Notes: a model not told the origin generated them from the letters alone. A stretch of DNA of 64,000 bases from Escarpia spicata (GCA_963995525.1 OZ023217.1:3763283-3827282), one strand, 5' to 3'; positions 24,701-36,599 are shown, counted from the stretch's first letter. A program made the numbers and translations.

Positions 24701-27700
24701 ATCTATTCAATTTCAGTCTGTTTTGATTTTATTCAAATAAATTCAGATTCACACATTGTTTTTATCAATTCAGTCCCAATTCAATTAAGAATTGACCCCA
24801 GATCTGTAACCAACCATCCCCCACCCTTACTTAGTGCTACAAGTTGTTGGACTTTGTAGATCTGACAATTGTGTTTTGTTTTTTAATGATTACTGTGTAC
24901 TAACATGTCTAGTTCGATGATTTGCTGTTTATTCTTGAAAGTATTAACCTACTACAAATAAGGCTCACAAGGTTGCAGTTCACCTATAAGTTGTTGCGAG
25001 TGACTCTGAAATCTTGTTTGGGTAAAACTAACATACATGTACTAGGTGTAACATACATGTAGTAGAGTGTTAGCCCACCAGAAGGCAGTGTGGCCCAATA
25101 AACTGTCTGGTAAAGACTGTTGATAGAGCAGTCAAAATGTCACATTAACTGCATACATATCTTGTTTTGTTTAAAAAAACTTTATTGTGTACAGATGCAT
25201 GTATGCATGAGACATATAACTGTGCATAATTCCTTGTGTGTTTTGTTTTAAAAGCAAGATTGTGAAATAATATTGTCTTGTTAAAGGTAAATGGAATCAG
25301 TTTTATTTTAACAATTGATAATTCTTGTGACACCAACTTACATTGTTTTAAGAATCTGCAGTTTTACCCTTAAAAAGGACTTTGATGGGTACAAAACTCA
25401 AAAAGGCCAGCTCATTAATTTCCCAGTGTTTCCGTACTTTCAGCCCAAGTCGTGCTAATTTTTGCTAGCTCTAGTGATTACATTATGCTTAGAAATAGCA
25501 TTGTGACATCAGTCCACACTGCTCTGTGCATCTTCTATGATTCTACCGAATTACATAAATCGATGACAAACATCCTCGTGCATGGGCTACTGAACCATCT
25601 TTCATGCACACCTGGCAGTAAACTTTCAGCCAGTGCCCAAAGTGCTTTTTATCTACTAGAAAACTGTTTGAACAACAACAATTTATCACATATTTAATAG
25701 TGCACTTTTGTCAAACATTTTTGCATGAATGTTGGAATAATGGTTCCACTGACCTTTAAATATGTTAATTTTGTGTCTTATTAACACAACTATGTTTTGT
25801 GACTGGTTTGTTGACAACATGCATTCTTTGTGTTTAAATGGAATGTTGTGATACAAAGGTTTTCATTGGTTAACTTACCATTAATTACCCATAAATTAAT
25901 AGTCTTTATCTTATGTTTTATCACTAGTCAACTACATTTACATTTGCCAAAATAAATATGTGAAAAATTATGACAATGACTTGTTTTCGATGTCTGGAAA
26001 AATGTTGGTCAGTTAACCAATGACATTCTTTGTATGTTCCCTGTTTTACTAAACATGTGCGACTTGGCTAGTGTTTGTTTGATGTGGAGGGATGTTTCAC
26101 TAAATAAAAAAGTAATTGCAGCATAAATTGCTATATAATATTACATAATGTTAATAAAATTTAGGCCCATACTTTTTATATTTTACTCATGGAAACTAGC
26201 TGTTCAATTTGTCAGACATGTTCAACCACTCCCATGTAAGCCAGCATTGCCGAGTCACACATTCAGTTATGATAACTGTTGTTTGATACTGCAGCTGTGT
26301 TCTTGTTGCTAAGCAGAGTTGTTGTGTTTTGGTTTGTTGCTGCCTTACTGCAGCTGTTACCCTCTTGTGTGTGAAGGGTAATGATGATAAGTTCGGCCAC
26401 AGTCAAAGTGATGAAATGTTAAGCTAATAGTTGAACTGGTGTATCTAGAGAAGTTATTGCTCCCTGACTGAAGGCTTTGTCAACCAGTGCATTTTTAATT
26501 ATGCAAACCAATATGTGTGCATTGTGATGTTCATTTATTACACTAATCTTGTGATGTGTATAAACAGCCTGTATGTGTCTGCAAGGAAAACTAGTAAACC
26601 TCTATAGAGATTACACAGTTTGTAAAAACCCAGACTTCTCTCATCCCTGTGATAAGGTCTTTCCAGGGACATACATTTTGAAGAAAAAATATGGCTCATA
26701 GTAAAATTTATGATGTTAGTAACTTTAATGTTGTTCAGATTTTTGTTCAGTATTCCTGTACCTTGTTTGTGTGTTAACTGGTGTCTTCCAGCAACAAACA
26801 TGCTGTCTTATTCTGGTGGTTTTCTGGTTCTTCTGGAGACTAAGGATTGAGTGGTTTGTGTTGCAGATATGATCACAAGACAAGTATGCATATGTCCTGA
26901 CAATTTTACAATATTAACTGTAATAGTCAGTAATCAGTGTTGGGATTAAGACAGTAGTCATTAGCCAGTTTTTGGATTAAAACAAAAGCAACAGTATTCA
27001 GATTAAAGCAGCAGTCAGTAGTCAGTGTTGAGATTAAAACGATAATCATTTACTAGTTTTGAGGTTAAAGCAGCAGTGTTGGACTTAAAGCAGTAGTTAG
27101 TAGTCAGTGTTGGAATGAAAGCAGCAGTTGGTAGTCATTGTTGGAATTAAAGCAGCAGTTGATAGTCAGTGTTGGAATTATAGCAACAGTTGGTAGTCAG
27201 TGTTGGGATTAAAGCAGCAGTTGGTAGTCAGTGTTGGGATTAAAAGCAGCAGTCGGTAGTCAGTGTTGGTATTAAGGCAGCAGCCGGTTGTCAGTGTTAG
27301 GATTAAAGAAACAGTCAGTAGTCAGTGTTAGGATTAAGGCAGCAATCGGTTGTCAGTGTTGGGATTAAAGCAGTAGTCAGTGTTGGGATTAAAGCAGCAG
27401 TCGGTAGTCAGTGTTGGGATTAAGGTAGCAGCCCGCAGTCAGTTTGGAATTAAAGCGGCAGTCCTTAGTCAGTGTTGGGATCAAAGCAGCAATCGATAGT
27501 CAGTGTTGTGATTAAGGCAGCAATGGGTTGTCAGTGTTGGGATTAAAGCAGCAGTCCGTAGTCAGTGTTGGGATCAAAGCAGCAGTCTGTAGTCAGTGTT
27601 GGTATTAAGGCAGCAATGGGTAGTCAGTGTTGTGATTAAGGCAGCAATAGGTAGTCAGTGTTGGGATTAAAGCAGCAGTCTGTAGTCAGTGTTGGGATCA

Positions 27701-30700
27701 AAGCAGCAGTCTGTAGTCAGTGTTGGGATTAAGGTAGCTGTCGGTAAACAGTGTTGGGATTAAAGCAGTAGTCAGTGTTGGGATTAAACCAGCAGTCGGT
27801 AGTCAGTGTTGGGATTAAGGCAGAATTCGGTAGTCAGTGTTCGGATTAAAGCAGCAGTTGGCAGTCAGTGTTGGTATGAAAACAGCAGTTGGCAGTCAGT
27901 GTTGGGATCAAAGCAGCAGTTGGTAGTCAGAGTTGGGATAACACAGTTGATTATTGCAGCTGCCTGTCCATCTATTGACTTATCCCACCAACTTTACCCT
28001 TTCTTTTTTATATTTGTTCAGCCTCATTTCTTTTTCATTTTCGTATCACTTTTTGCAAGTGCACTTAGATTGCATTGAAACTCACTGCAACTCATTGAAA
28101 CTCATTTCACAGTCACTCTACTTATCATCATTCTGTCGTGTATAGATAAGAGTTCAAACTGTTGGGTGACACTATTACTTAAAAATATGTTGCTAAGTAT
28201 TATTTAGTTTACACATTAAATATGTAATTTAATAGATAATTTACATATGACTTTTTCTGGTGTATGTAACTATTTATTAATGTAATTTTAACCGGCCATA
28301 TTGATAAACATTAGAAAAACAGTTGTGAACAGTCATGCGTTTTTTTTTTATTGTGTGCATATTTTTAAAAAGAAGCACATCTTTTCAAATGTAATTTTTA
28401 AAAGGAGTTGTTTGATTGGCAGACCCCAGACGGAGCCAAGGCAATACTCCCCCCGAGTCGAGGATGTCCAACCAATCAGACGATGAGTTTGAGACAGGTG
28501 ACGGTGGAAGCGCCAGCGGTGGGGGTGGCCGGGGTGAGATGAGTGGCCTAGGGGGGATCGGTGGCCTCGGGGGGCTGGGTGGCGGCCCTGTAGGGTTGGA
28601 TGGTGGACAAATACCAGGCAAGGTAAGGCAAATATGATTAACTTGGGCTGAGCCTTGGCTTATTTTGTAACGTGTTGGTTTATATTTCTAAATTATAATT
28701 TTAAAGCAGTACTAGTAATAGATAGTCAGAAAAAATGAAATTGTTCAGTTGGTCCAAAAATGTTGTAATTGTCAGAAGTTGTATCTTTCAAAATAAGTGG
28801 GTATGTTTACTTCAGGTTCATTTACAAATTTGATGTAAATCTATACAAGAATTCACCATTTTCTCATGGTGTTTCATCAAACTGCAATTCTGAATAATAA
28901 TAAGCATATCTTATTCAGAATTAATTTGAAGGTTCTCGCAAGTACTGTTTTAATGTTAAATGATCCATTATCTTTCGTGTTTAGGTAAGATACGAAATAC
29001 TAGATATTCATAAAATGTTATATGATGGCACAAAAAGTGATCTTGTTAATGAGTTTTTATTATACTTAACATGTGACGTTGCTATTTGTGAATTTCTTTC
29101 AACTCTAGAAACATCCAAGTCAGCCGGCAAAGATATTTGCAAATGACGATGAAGACGAAGACGCATCAGACTCTTCAGATGACGATGATGAAGACGATGA
29201 TGATGACGATGACAATGGCCCCACTGTGGAAGGGTAGGTTGTCGGGGTGGCGTGTTGTTATTATTAAGGTGACTTGTTGTCGAGGTGACATGCTCTTGTT
29301 GTCGAGGTGGCATGTTGTTGCAGAGGTGGCATGTTGTTGCCGGGGTGGCATGTTGTTGCCGGGGTGGCGTGTTGTTGCAGAGGTGTCATGTTGTTGCCGA
29401 GGTAGCATGTTGTTGTCGAGATGGCGTGTTGTTGTCAGAGTGGCGTACTGTTTTGTACAACTGTTGGCTGTTGAATGAAGCTGAACTCTGTATACAGATT
29501 ACCATTATTATTATAAAAGTGAAAGCAGGAACTGTTTCAACAGCCTCTGGTTAGCTAATCATAGCCTCAAGGGCACTGTATTTTAATTGTTTACTTTTAT
29601 GGATTTATTTCCATACTGTGGCTAGTCAAAGCTAAGTTTATGGATCATACTTTACCTGTAGGAAACATTGTGACATTTTTAGTGCAAAATGCTTACTGGT
29701 TTACCAGCTTTCCTACAACATGATAGCATTACAACTTCAAACAAGTGTATCTTATGTAGAGGTGATGTTTTGTTTCCAGAGCCTACGATCCTGCTGAATA
29801 TGAACACCTAGCTGCAAGCACGGAGATCAAGGAACTCTTCCAGTACATCACCAGGTAGACATGTCTCCAATCTTAATCAACACACATCATCTCCATAATG
29901 AGCACCATTTACATAATTAAACAACATTCCACATGAATAGCATGCTTCTTAGAAACTGTTGGTAAATAAGTGATCCTGGTATAGTTTCTGCAGTGTTGTA
30001 CAGGTATGATCTGCATATATTTCAGTTGATAAATAGGTGGAATTCAGTGTGCATTTCATGTGTCTGAGGATTGCATATAGTCAGTATCATCTACATGAGT
30101 CCATTTCTTGGAAGAGATTTTAGTGAAAATTGTTTCTTTTATCAATACCCTACTTTTTATATTATGCAACATTGTCAGTACTCGATGTTGTTTAGTGTAA
30201 CAACATCACATAATGAGTGCTCCCCGGAGATTGAAATAAGAACTCGCTCCCTGTTCGCTGCAGTCATGTCAATAAAGTTTAGTTTGAAAGCAGAACTGTC
30301 GACTCTATCATGTATTATAAGTCCACACAGTGAGATCCTCACAAGTATTATGACATTACGTATTACCTTTATTTATTGTCATGTTTTGCTAAATATAAGT
30401 TGTTCCCTGTGCATCATTGGTTAGCACACCAGACTCGTTTGAATAATTTTGTTCACTCCACCTTGCCTCAGTTCACTTGGTTATATTAATGAATACCTGA
30501 CTGTAGACATTGGTAGATATACATTAAGGAATATTCTTTGTGTAGTAATTGCGGCATGGCTGAATGCTTGTCAGAGTGGTCAAGTTGGATTTGGAATTAA
30601 CTGGTACGCCAGAGGGTGAAGTGTAAATCACTTTGAGGAATCATGTAGACGGCATACTGCACTGTATATTAGAACTTACCTTTAGCCATTTATTAAAATG

Positions 30701-33700
30701 TTATACTACATTATGTTGCAGGTACACCCCACAGACAATTGAGTTGGAGACAAAACTGAAGCCATTCATTCCAGATTTCATTCCTGCTGTTGGTGACATT
30801 GACGCCTTCCTCAAGGTGACTCACCTTTGACCTTCCTCATCATATTACCCACATTGCACTGCAATCAAAACCTACTTCTTTTTTATTACCAGATACCCAC
30901 ATTCTTATTTTTTCTGCAAGTCAAATTACAGCAGAGATCAGTTCATTTATTATGTACATAATTACACAAAATATGCTATTTTAAAATATGTTAGCTGTTT
31001 TTTAAATTTGGGATTTTATTCAGACTTTCTGGAAACTACGTTTGGACGGGATATTTCAAAATTACATAATGATTGCAGAATAGCTTTACAGTTATAAATA
31101 CTTATTGACATTTACGTACATTCAGTTAGTAATAGAACATAATAAAATAATGATTGGAATGCTGAACGGGAAGGTAGCAAGAGAAAGAGGACCTGAACCT
31201 CACCCAGTACAAAGCAACCAAGAGAAACAACAACATCATAAGTAATCGTTAGACAGGGATTTGTGATTATAATAACCCCTTATTACTCTGTGTTTTTAAG
31301 GTTTCAAGGCCAGACAGCAAACCCGAGATGTTGGGACTGACTATACTTGACGAACCTTGCGCCAAACAGTCCGACCCAACTGTCCTTGACCTTCAGCTAA
31401 GAGCACTCTCGAAACAAACAAACCTCAAGCAAGTTGTACGTCACATCAGCTTTATCAAACCATTTATTTATACTGTTTTAGTTTGCGCTAAACTTCCTTC
31501 TTCAATTTGTTTTTTTGTGTGGTTGTTTCAGACTCGGCTTATGAAAAATTGAACCTGTTGGTTGTAACCTGTTATCTTATTTGTAGAAATGTGTTATTAT
31601 TTTTGTGAAACCATCTGAAAACAACTATTAACCCTCTAAATCCTATGCAACTTCATAATATGTATGCTGAAATCTTAGGGTACGTGTTTATCTTCGCGAA
31701 GAATAGGTCGCGTCGGTTTTTAAGCTATAAGTTTGGCATACTGAAAACTTACAGTTGCAAGTTGTATTTATTTAACTCAATCTACATTGAATCCCCATAA
31801 AATCTTATAAGATACATCTCTGTGCAATGCGTATTTGTTGTTAGTGAAAATGTCATCCATCACCAGGGACAATGGCTATCTAATCAACATCATCAAACAA
31901 TATACTTCACATATTTATGCCTGCATTTGTTGTCATGGTTTCTACCACTCGGACTGTAGCAGCCCCAAGTCACTATATCGACTTCTAAAAGACAAAATAG
32001 GGTCTATCTCACTTGCATGCTCCACACAGAGCGTGCGGAGCATTGCTGGAGCGGAGCGCAACCCGAAGGCTGTGGAGAACTGGATAGAGAGCATCAGTGA
32101 ACTGCATCGCACAAAGCCACCACCCAATGTCCACTACACAAAGTAGGTCACTGAACTTAGTATAAACTCCACTGGGTTTTTTACTGAGAGTTCAACAACT
32201 GCTGGTAAAATGTGGCACAAGTTCAGTTATCTGTTCATTTAATCATTAACACAATCGTTAACAATTAAACTGATTGTTAGCAGGGTAAATTAGTCATTCT
32301 TATCCCGTGAGCAGTTATTATCATCACAATTACAACATATCTAATTGAGTGGTTAGGGTAACTAGTCTTCAAGCTGTTGTTTTTATAAACCAAACCTGTT
32401 TTAATTTTTAGGTATGGTTAAATGTGAATAAGAAATAAAGTGCTATGATGCATTACGTGGTGTGATAAATGTGATACGTGCTTGCTCCAGGAATATGCCT
32501 GATGTTGACGCTCTCATGGAGGAATGGCCCCCTGAGTTTGAGGAACTTCTCAAGGAGGTGTGTTTTTTCATTTTTATAACTACCATATTCACTCTATTAC
32601 GCATACAGTACACATTACAAATAACTGAGGCACAAAAATATGTTAAGTCATCTCTCCGTATTTCTTTCTCCCTGTGTCTTCAGGAATGTCATCTTTCCTT
32701 TAATCTACAGTATACAACTATTTTATGGGAATGTCATGAAATAGAGTTTTACTCCAGCTATTCATGGTTTCATTAAAGCGGCCCTGTATATAGATTGCGC
32801 TATTCCACGGCAGAAATATTCTGTCGGCCAACGCTTGGCGTCTGCAGCTATTTATAGAACAGTCTCAGGCGACATGTTTGCCGTCGTTAGTTCTCGGGAA
32901 CACAAGACAAGTGTGCGCTACATCTAGTGATTGTGTTGTTGATAAGGATTTATTTATTTAGTGTTATAGTTTGCAAAAGTATATGTCGTAAATAAATCCT
33001 TATCAACAACACAGTCACTAGATTCAGCGAATGCTTGTCTTGTATTTCCGAGAAGTAACGACGGCAAACATATCGCCTGCACGAGACTGTTCTATAAGTA
33101 GAAGCCAAGCGCCGGCTGACAAAATACTTCTTCCGTGGAATAGCGCAATCTATAATGGGCCCCATTAATGAAAATGGAAAGTGAAATTACAGAATAAAAA
33201 CATTTGTTTATACATCTTTCAGGTACTGGCCAGTTTTTCTTAAATTGCAGTTCTTTTGAGTTTCTTCACCGATTTGTTTGGGTTGGAACATTCAATGCAC
33301 AAGTATGCCAGTTAAATACTGTGATTATAAGTTGTGGTGTAGTAATCTATTCTTCCTGTAGGTGTCACTACCAGCAGCTGACCTCGACTGTTCATTGAGC
33401 GATTACATTGACATAATTTGTGGTAAGTTACCACACAATCATTAGTCAGACTATCATTACTATACAATATATACCAGCCTTTCTGTGTTCACTATTGTCA
33501 CTGAATTGTATCAATATTTCGTGTCGGTGAAACATGATAATATATGTTTGGTGTTATGAAACTAAGACAAGACAGATCACATCAACATTAATATAATAGT
33601 GTGCTAATATTTAGTGTCCAAGTGAAGTTGTCTGTTCCATCACCCATGATCAGTTTGGGTAGAAATTATTAGCAGGACGTTCACTGAATAAATTGTACTT

Positions 33701-35160
33701 CATAACAATTTTCAAAAATGATTTGGAACCATCCAAGTTGAAAGCTGTAAGTGTCAGTGGTAATTGTTTACAAATTGAATGTTTTGTTTACAATTTGAAC
33801 ATATTATGGAGGAAACAGTTGCTTTTTAAACACAATCTGGCAGACAGGATACCTTCAACAAATTTATTGTAGTATTCGGAACATTGTATACACAAATTAG
33901 GACCAAACAACATTGGTTTAAACATAACTAAGAATTTGTCATTATTTTCCCTGCGTGTTTCAGCACTGTTGGACATCCCGATCTACAAGTCCAAGGTCCA
34001 ATCTCTCCATCTCCTCTTCACTGTCTACTCAGAGTTCAAGAACTCACAGGTAGGTGGCGCCAATGTCTAATGTGGTCAAGGCAGACAGTGCTGTCACCTG
34101 GGGCCATAAGTGTTGTCATAATTTTTTGGTAAGCTGACTTTGTCGGTTGTCAAGGGGTATTGGTGTGTCTTGTTGTAAAACATTGGATTTATCAGAATAT
34201 TTAACAAAACACTTCAACAATGTCTTATTGTGAAGGAAAATTCAAGGTAACTTTGTCTTGCAAGTGTGATCTGCCTATTTTCATAAATTCAAAATGCAGC
34301 ATTCCTAAACTTGCCAAAATTAAATGATAATACAAAGTCAGACTGACCATTTGAGTAATTAAACGTTTAAATGGCAATAGTGAATTAGGGAAGTCACAGT
34401 CATTACAAAACACCACCATGATAAAACATTTCACAATTTACTCCATTACAGTCCTGTAATTCATGAAGCCATGTAATTTTAGCAGTTTCTTTAATGAACA
34501 CTGTACTTTTAGCAGTTTGTTTAATGAACACTGTATTTTTAGCAGTTTGCTTAATGAACACTGTGTATTTTTAGCAGTTTGTTTAATGAACACTGTGTAC
34601 TTTTAGCAGTTTGTTTAATGAACACTGTACTTTTAGCAGTTTGTTTAATGAACACTGTACTTTTAGCAGTTTGTTTAATGAACATTGTGTGTACTTTTAG
34701 CAGTTTGTTTAATGAACACTGTACTTTTAGCAGTTTGTTTAATGAACATTGTGTGTACTTTTAGCAGTTTGTTTAATGAACACTGTACTTTTAGCAGTTT
34801 GTTTAATGAACACTGTGTACTTTTAGCAGTTTGTTTAATGAACATTGTGTGTACTTTTAGCAGTTTATTTAATGAACACCGTGTACTTTTAGCCACCAGT
34901 AATAGACCAGATGTGACAATTACGAAAGCAGCTAATTTAAATTACATTGAATTTCAGACACAAATTAAAACAATGAGAACATTTAGTGTAACTCCTTGTC
35001 ATATGTCACTTCAGTATGATAATGAATCACTTAAAGTACATTTCTGTATTCTGCATGTTTTTTATTGCAGCATTTCCGATCTCTGGCTGAGGGCCACAAG
35101 CTGGACAATGCCCTGAAGGTGGATAGGTCTGCCAACGACACCGACCAACTGATACTCTAG
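18684..35160 (+). CDS. IFT46: IFT46 gene, exons 2 to last (locus)
   Basis: Intraflagellar transport protein 46 is a core subunit of the IFT-B complex. It binds IFT52 and is needed to build and maintain cilia. In Chlamydomonas its N-terminus also links outer-arm dynein to IFT through ODA16. Exons from 28,423 to 35,160 join in frame to give the family's diagnostic order: acidic stretch, AYDPAEYEHL, ELFQYITRYTPQ, KPFIPDFIPAVGDIDAFLKV, LDEPCAKQSDPTV, NWIESISELH, MPDVDALMEEWPPEFEELL, DYIDIICALLDIPIYKSKV and LLFTVYSEFKNSQHF. With the candidate exon at 12,610 and one of the three alternative second exons, the product would be about 392, 395 or 406 residues, longer than the roughly 300-residue human protein because of the N-terminal extension. 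No frameshift or stop interrupts the spliced frame. Confidence 0.93.
18784..19704. other. Intron between alternative exons a and b
   Basis: AT-rich, with no repeat array and no further exon copy seen. It contains GT/AG boundaries of the flanking exons only. Confidence 0.5.
19705..19813 (+). CDS. IFT46: IFT46 alternative exon 2, version b
   Basis: Bounded by TTGTTGTAG|GCC and GGAG|GTAGAC. It is 109 bases, phase 0 in and phase 1 out. It encodes ARVYNNQPYDESLDVADNEE followed by VASLYTPTPW. Of the three versions this one best keeps the EEVASLYTPTP stretch that I associate with invertebrate IFT46 N-termini. It shares acceptor phase, donor phase and core motif with versions a and c. Confidence 0.8.
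19948..21560. repeat. 23-bp G/T-rich minisatellite, ~60 units
   Basis: Long array of a unit close to GTCAGGTGGTATGGGGTATT plus ATT, alternating TCAGG/TCGGG and ATTATT/ATTAGT variants. It is regular to about 21,060 and degenerate from there to about 21,560. Clusters of GG and GGGG on the plus strand could favour G-quadruplex structures. It fills most of the intron between alternative exons b and c of IFT46. The unit has no stop in several frames, which creates long spurious open frames of WYGVLLSGGMGYY-like repeats. Confidence 0.92.
21979..22120 (+). CDS. IFT46: IFT46 alternative exon 2, version c
   Basis: Bounded by CATTGCAG|GCT and GCAG|GTATTT. It is 142 bases, phase 0 in and phase 1 out. 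It encodes ATKVYHNQPYDESLDVPDSE and then DVASLSASSPPPASAVPARS with a short tail. It is the longest version and the most GC-rich, with a Pro/Ala/Ser tail that differs from versions a and b while the NQPYDESLDV core is identical. Confidence 0.85.
22121..26924. other. IFT46 intron, no other feature seen
   Basis: AT-rich intronic sequence. A near X-box, GTTGCCATGGCGCC, occurs at 23,629-23,642 but lacks the second AAC half. No further copy of the NQPYDES exon was found by eye. Confidence 0.5.
26925..27945. repeat. 31-bp minisatellite, about 33 units
   Basis: Array of a unit near TTGGGATTAAAGCAGCAGTC plus GGTAGTCAGTG. Copies differ by point changes and occasional short or truncated units. It lies in the IFT46 intron just upstream of the exon at 28,423. 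Confidence 0.92.
28423..28622 (+). CDS. IFT46: IFT46 exon 3 (Gly/Ser-rich linker)
   Basis: Acceptor GGCAG|ACCCC and donor GCAAG|GTAAGG. It is 200 bases, entering in phase 1 and leaving in phase 0. It encodes PRRSQGNTPPESRMSNQSDD, an acidic stretch, and a glycine-rich run with GGLGGLGGG. The acceptor has a weak pyrimidine tract. The region is the expected low-complexity linker ahead of the acidic segment. Confidence 0.88.
29109..29233 (+). CDS. IFT46: IFT46 exon 4 (acidic segment)
   Basis: Acceptor CTCTAG|AAA and donor GAAGG|GTAGGT. It enters in phase 0 and leaves in phase 2. It encodes KHPSQPAKIF followed by a long Asp/Glu run and NGPTVEG. An acidic block just before the conserved AYDPAEY core is typical of animal IFT46. 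Confidence 0.92.
29262..29446. repeat. 19-bp minisatellite
   Basis: About nine copies of a unit near GGTGGCATGTTGTTGCCGG begin only about 30 bases past the splice donor at 29,234, in the following IFT46 intron. Confidence 0.85.
29780..29854 (+). CDS. IFT46: IFT46 exon 5
   Basis: Acceptor TTTCCAG|A and donor CCAG|GTAGAC. It enters and leaves in phase 2. It encodes AYDPAEYEHLAASTEIKELF then QYIT, the start of the conserved core. Confidence 0.95.
30722..30815 (+). CDS. IFT46: IFT46 exon 6
   Basis: Acceptor TTGCAG|G and donor AAG|GTGACT. It enters in phase 2 and leaves in phase 0. It encodes YTPQTIELETKLKPFIPDFI and then PAVGDIDAFLK, the best-conserved block of the family. Confidence 0.96.
31301..31435 (+). 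CDS. IFT46: IFT46 exon 7
   Basis: Acceptor TTTTTAAG|GTT. It is read in phase 0 and encodes a RPDSKPEMLGL, LDEPCAKQSDPTVLDLQLRA and SKQTNLKQ series. The donor is GTT|GTACGT at 31,436; CAA|GTTGTA three bases earlier is also possible and keeps the frame. Confidence 0.92.
32030..32142 (+). CDS. IFT46: IFT46 exon 8
   Basis: Acceptor CCACACAG|AGC and donor ACAAA|GTAGGT. It enters in phase 0 and leaves in phase 2. It encodes SVRSIAGAERNPKAVENWIE then SISELHRTKPPPNVHYT, matching the family's WIESISELH region. Confidence 0.95.
32491..32557 (+). CDS. IFT46: IFT46 exon 9
   Basis: Acceptor GCTCCAG|G and donor GAG|GTGTGT. It enters in phase 2 and leaves in phase 0. It encodes NMPDVDALMEEWPPEFEELL and KE. 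Confidence 0.95.
32777..33164. mobile_element. Foldback MITE with TTAA flanks
   Basis: A 388-bp near-palindrome. The left arm begins AGCGGCCCTG and the right arm ends GGGCCCCA. Arms of about 175-180 bases stay recognisably complementary (e.g. TAGATTGCGCTATTCCACGG against CCGTGGAATAGCGCAATCTA) around a spacer of about 30 bases. TTAA lies immediately outside both ends, the target duplication of piggyBac-type transposition. It sits in the IFT46 intron between 32,557 and 33,362 and has no coding capacity. Confidence 0.85.
33362..33422 (+). CDS. IFT46: IFT46 exon 10
   Basis: Acceptor TTCCTGTAG|GTG and strong donor TGTG|GTAAGT. It enters in phase 0 and leaves in phase 1. It encodes VSLPAADLDCSLSDYIDIIC. 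Confidence 0.95.
33964..34049 (+). CDS. IFT46: IFT46 exon 11
   Basis: Acceptor GTGTTTCAG|CA and donor CACAG|GTAGGT. It enters in phase 1 and leaves in phase 0. It encodes ALLDIPIYKSKVQSLHLLFT then VYSEFKNSQ, part of the C-terminal region used for IFT52 binding in characterised orthologues. Confidence 0.95.
34480..34893. repeat. 30-bp minisatellite (30-35 bp units)
   Basis: About 13 copies of CTTTTAGCAGTTTGTTTAAT plus GAACACTGTA, some with an added GTGT. It lies in the last IFT46 intron and ends about 180 bases before the terminal exon. It produces spurious open frames on both strands. Confidence 0.9.
35071..35160 (+). CDS. IFT46: IFT46 last exon with stop
   Basis: Acceptor TTTATTGCAG|CAT. 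It is 30 codons including TAG at 35,158-35,160 and encodes HFRSLAEGHKLDNALKVDRS and a short polar tail. HFRSLAEG is the usual end of the conserved region; the tail beyond it is variable in the family. Confidence 0.95.
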   Translation, partial: HFRSLAEGHKLDNALKVDRSANDTDQLIL

Positions 35161-36286
35161 AATGGCTGGTCACCAATGTTCTCAAAATGTCACTTCCCAA
35201 AACCCGTTTGGGTTTCACTTTACAAAGATCTATCATCATCATCAAAAAACTGATCGGTGCATTGAATAGGTTTTTATAAGTTTCTCAGAAGATATATAGG
35301 GTATATTTCAGTTATTCCTTCAGATATCAATTGTTGCATATGGATAGTATTGCTGTATATTATTTAATTATTCTGTTGGATGTGTGATACTACCTACTGT
35401 AACTGTTTAAAACGCTGGAAGTTTATTGGCATTCATTCAGTTCGATGTACTGGCCATTTGACATTTATTCCGTCCATATTTATTCTTTGTTGTTAATTAA
35501 GTCCTTGTATTTTTATACATGAAGATGTTAGATTTAGCTTATTCTGTATTCCTGTAATATTGTATATGTTGTTACTCTTTAGGAGGACGAAATTAAACTT
35601 GTGCAACACCACTGTGTTGAAGTTGTTTTTTATTTTAAAAATCAGCTGTTGCATTCAAATACCATTCAAGCTAGTAATGTAAGTTGGCAGATAACGAAAT
35701 GCTGACTAGATAAAATATTTCACGGTTGAATTAATTACAAGCTTGTTATGAAATAGGGCGAACCGCGTAAATATGTGAGAAACTTGGATTCTAAAAAATC
35801 AATGACTTCCTTGTCCAATTACGATGGTGTTTGTTGAGTTGGATGGCAGTCTAATTAAATGGAAAACGCCACAATGGGGCGCCACTTTACCGCAATTGAT
35901 TGCAACTATCCGCTAGAGGGCGACGTTAATTTTATAAGTTTGGCCACGACATTGTTAGGCCAGAAAAGTGGATGTCATCTTCAAAGAGAAAGTTTAAATA
36001 CTGTTTCTGGTTTCATCCTTTTTTTAACCATTTAATTCACGCTCACAATACACACATGTACGCATGCATGCACAGTGCATTGCACACACGCACGTATACA
36101 TACACGCACACTCAGTCACACCTACAAATGCGCGCACATACAAATAATCAGATGCACGAACGAATGCACGCACGCACACACATACATACGTTTTGATATT
36201 GCGAAAATATTTATCTTTAGAGACTATCAGATCCGGACATGAGAGCGGGGGCCAACGTTTGGCCTCGTTCTTGTGACATGTTTGCA
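35161..36286. other. IFT46 3' UTR and intergenic DNA
   Basis: Probable 3' UTR to about 35,620, then non-coding DNA with a mixed CACA/CACG/CATA microsatellite at about 36,045-36,190. No gene was seen. Confidence 0.5.
35592..35597 (+). terminator. IFT46: Candidate IFT46 poly(A) signal ATTAAA
   Basis: ATTAAA about 430 bases after the stop, followed about 20 bases later by CACCACTGTGTTGAAGTTGTTTTT, a GT/T-rich stretch that would suit a downstream element. No AATAAA is present between the stop and this site. Confidence 0.4.
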
Positions 36287-36318
36287 TTAAAGGTGCTCAA
36301 TCATTTCGATTTTTGTGC
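36287..36318 (+). repeat. TTAA-flanked terminus, left member
   Basis: TTAA followed by AGGTGCTCAATCATTTCG. The inverse of this, with about three mismatches over 24 bases, occurs at 45,855-45,882 and is also followed by TTAA. The pair could be the ends of one piggyBac-like insertion or two unrelated copies of a MITE end. Confidence 0.5.
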
Positions 36319-36599
36319 TCCTCACGTGTCAGACTAATTTCACGAAACGTAATCGTTTCAGGTATTCATTATTGATACACTGGTTCATTTGTACGTATGC
36401 TTTACTTCGTTTTAGTGAAAATAACAGACAAACAATAAAATTATTTTCGGTTATTCCTAACCGAATATCAAGACACATATCTGAACTTGGATGTGGTCTG
36501 AGATAGGCCTCTCGTGTAATAGTCACGTGAACGGGAATATGCGGCGACATCGGCCTTTGACCCCCACCTTTCGGTGCCTGGATTCAGTCAACATTGCGT

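Noticed and set aside
36045..36190. Open frames of His/Thr-Ala repeats
   Set aside because: Derived from a CACA/CACG microsatellite.
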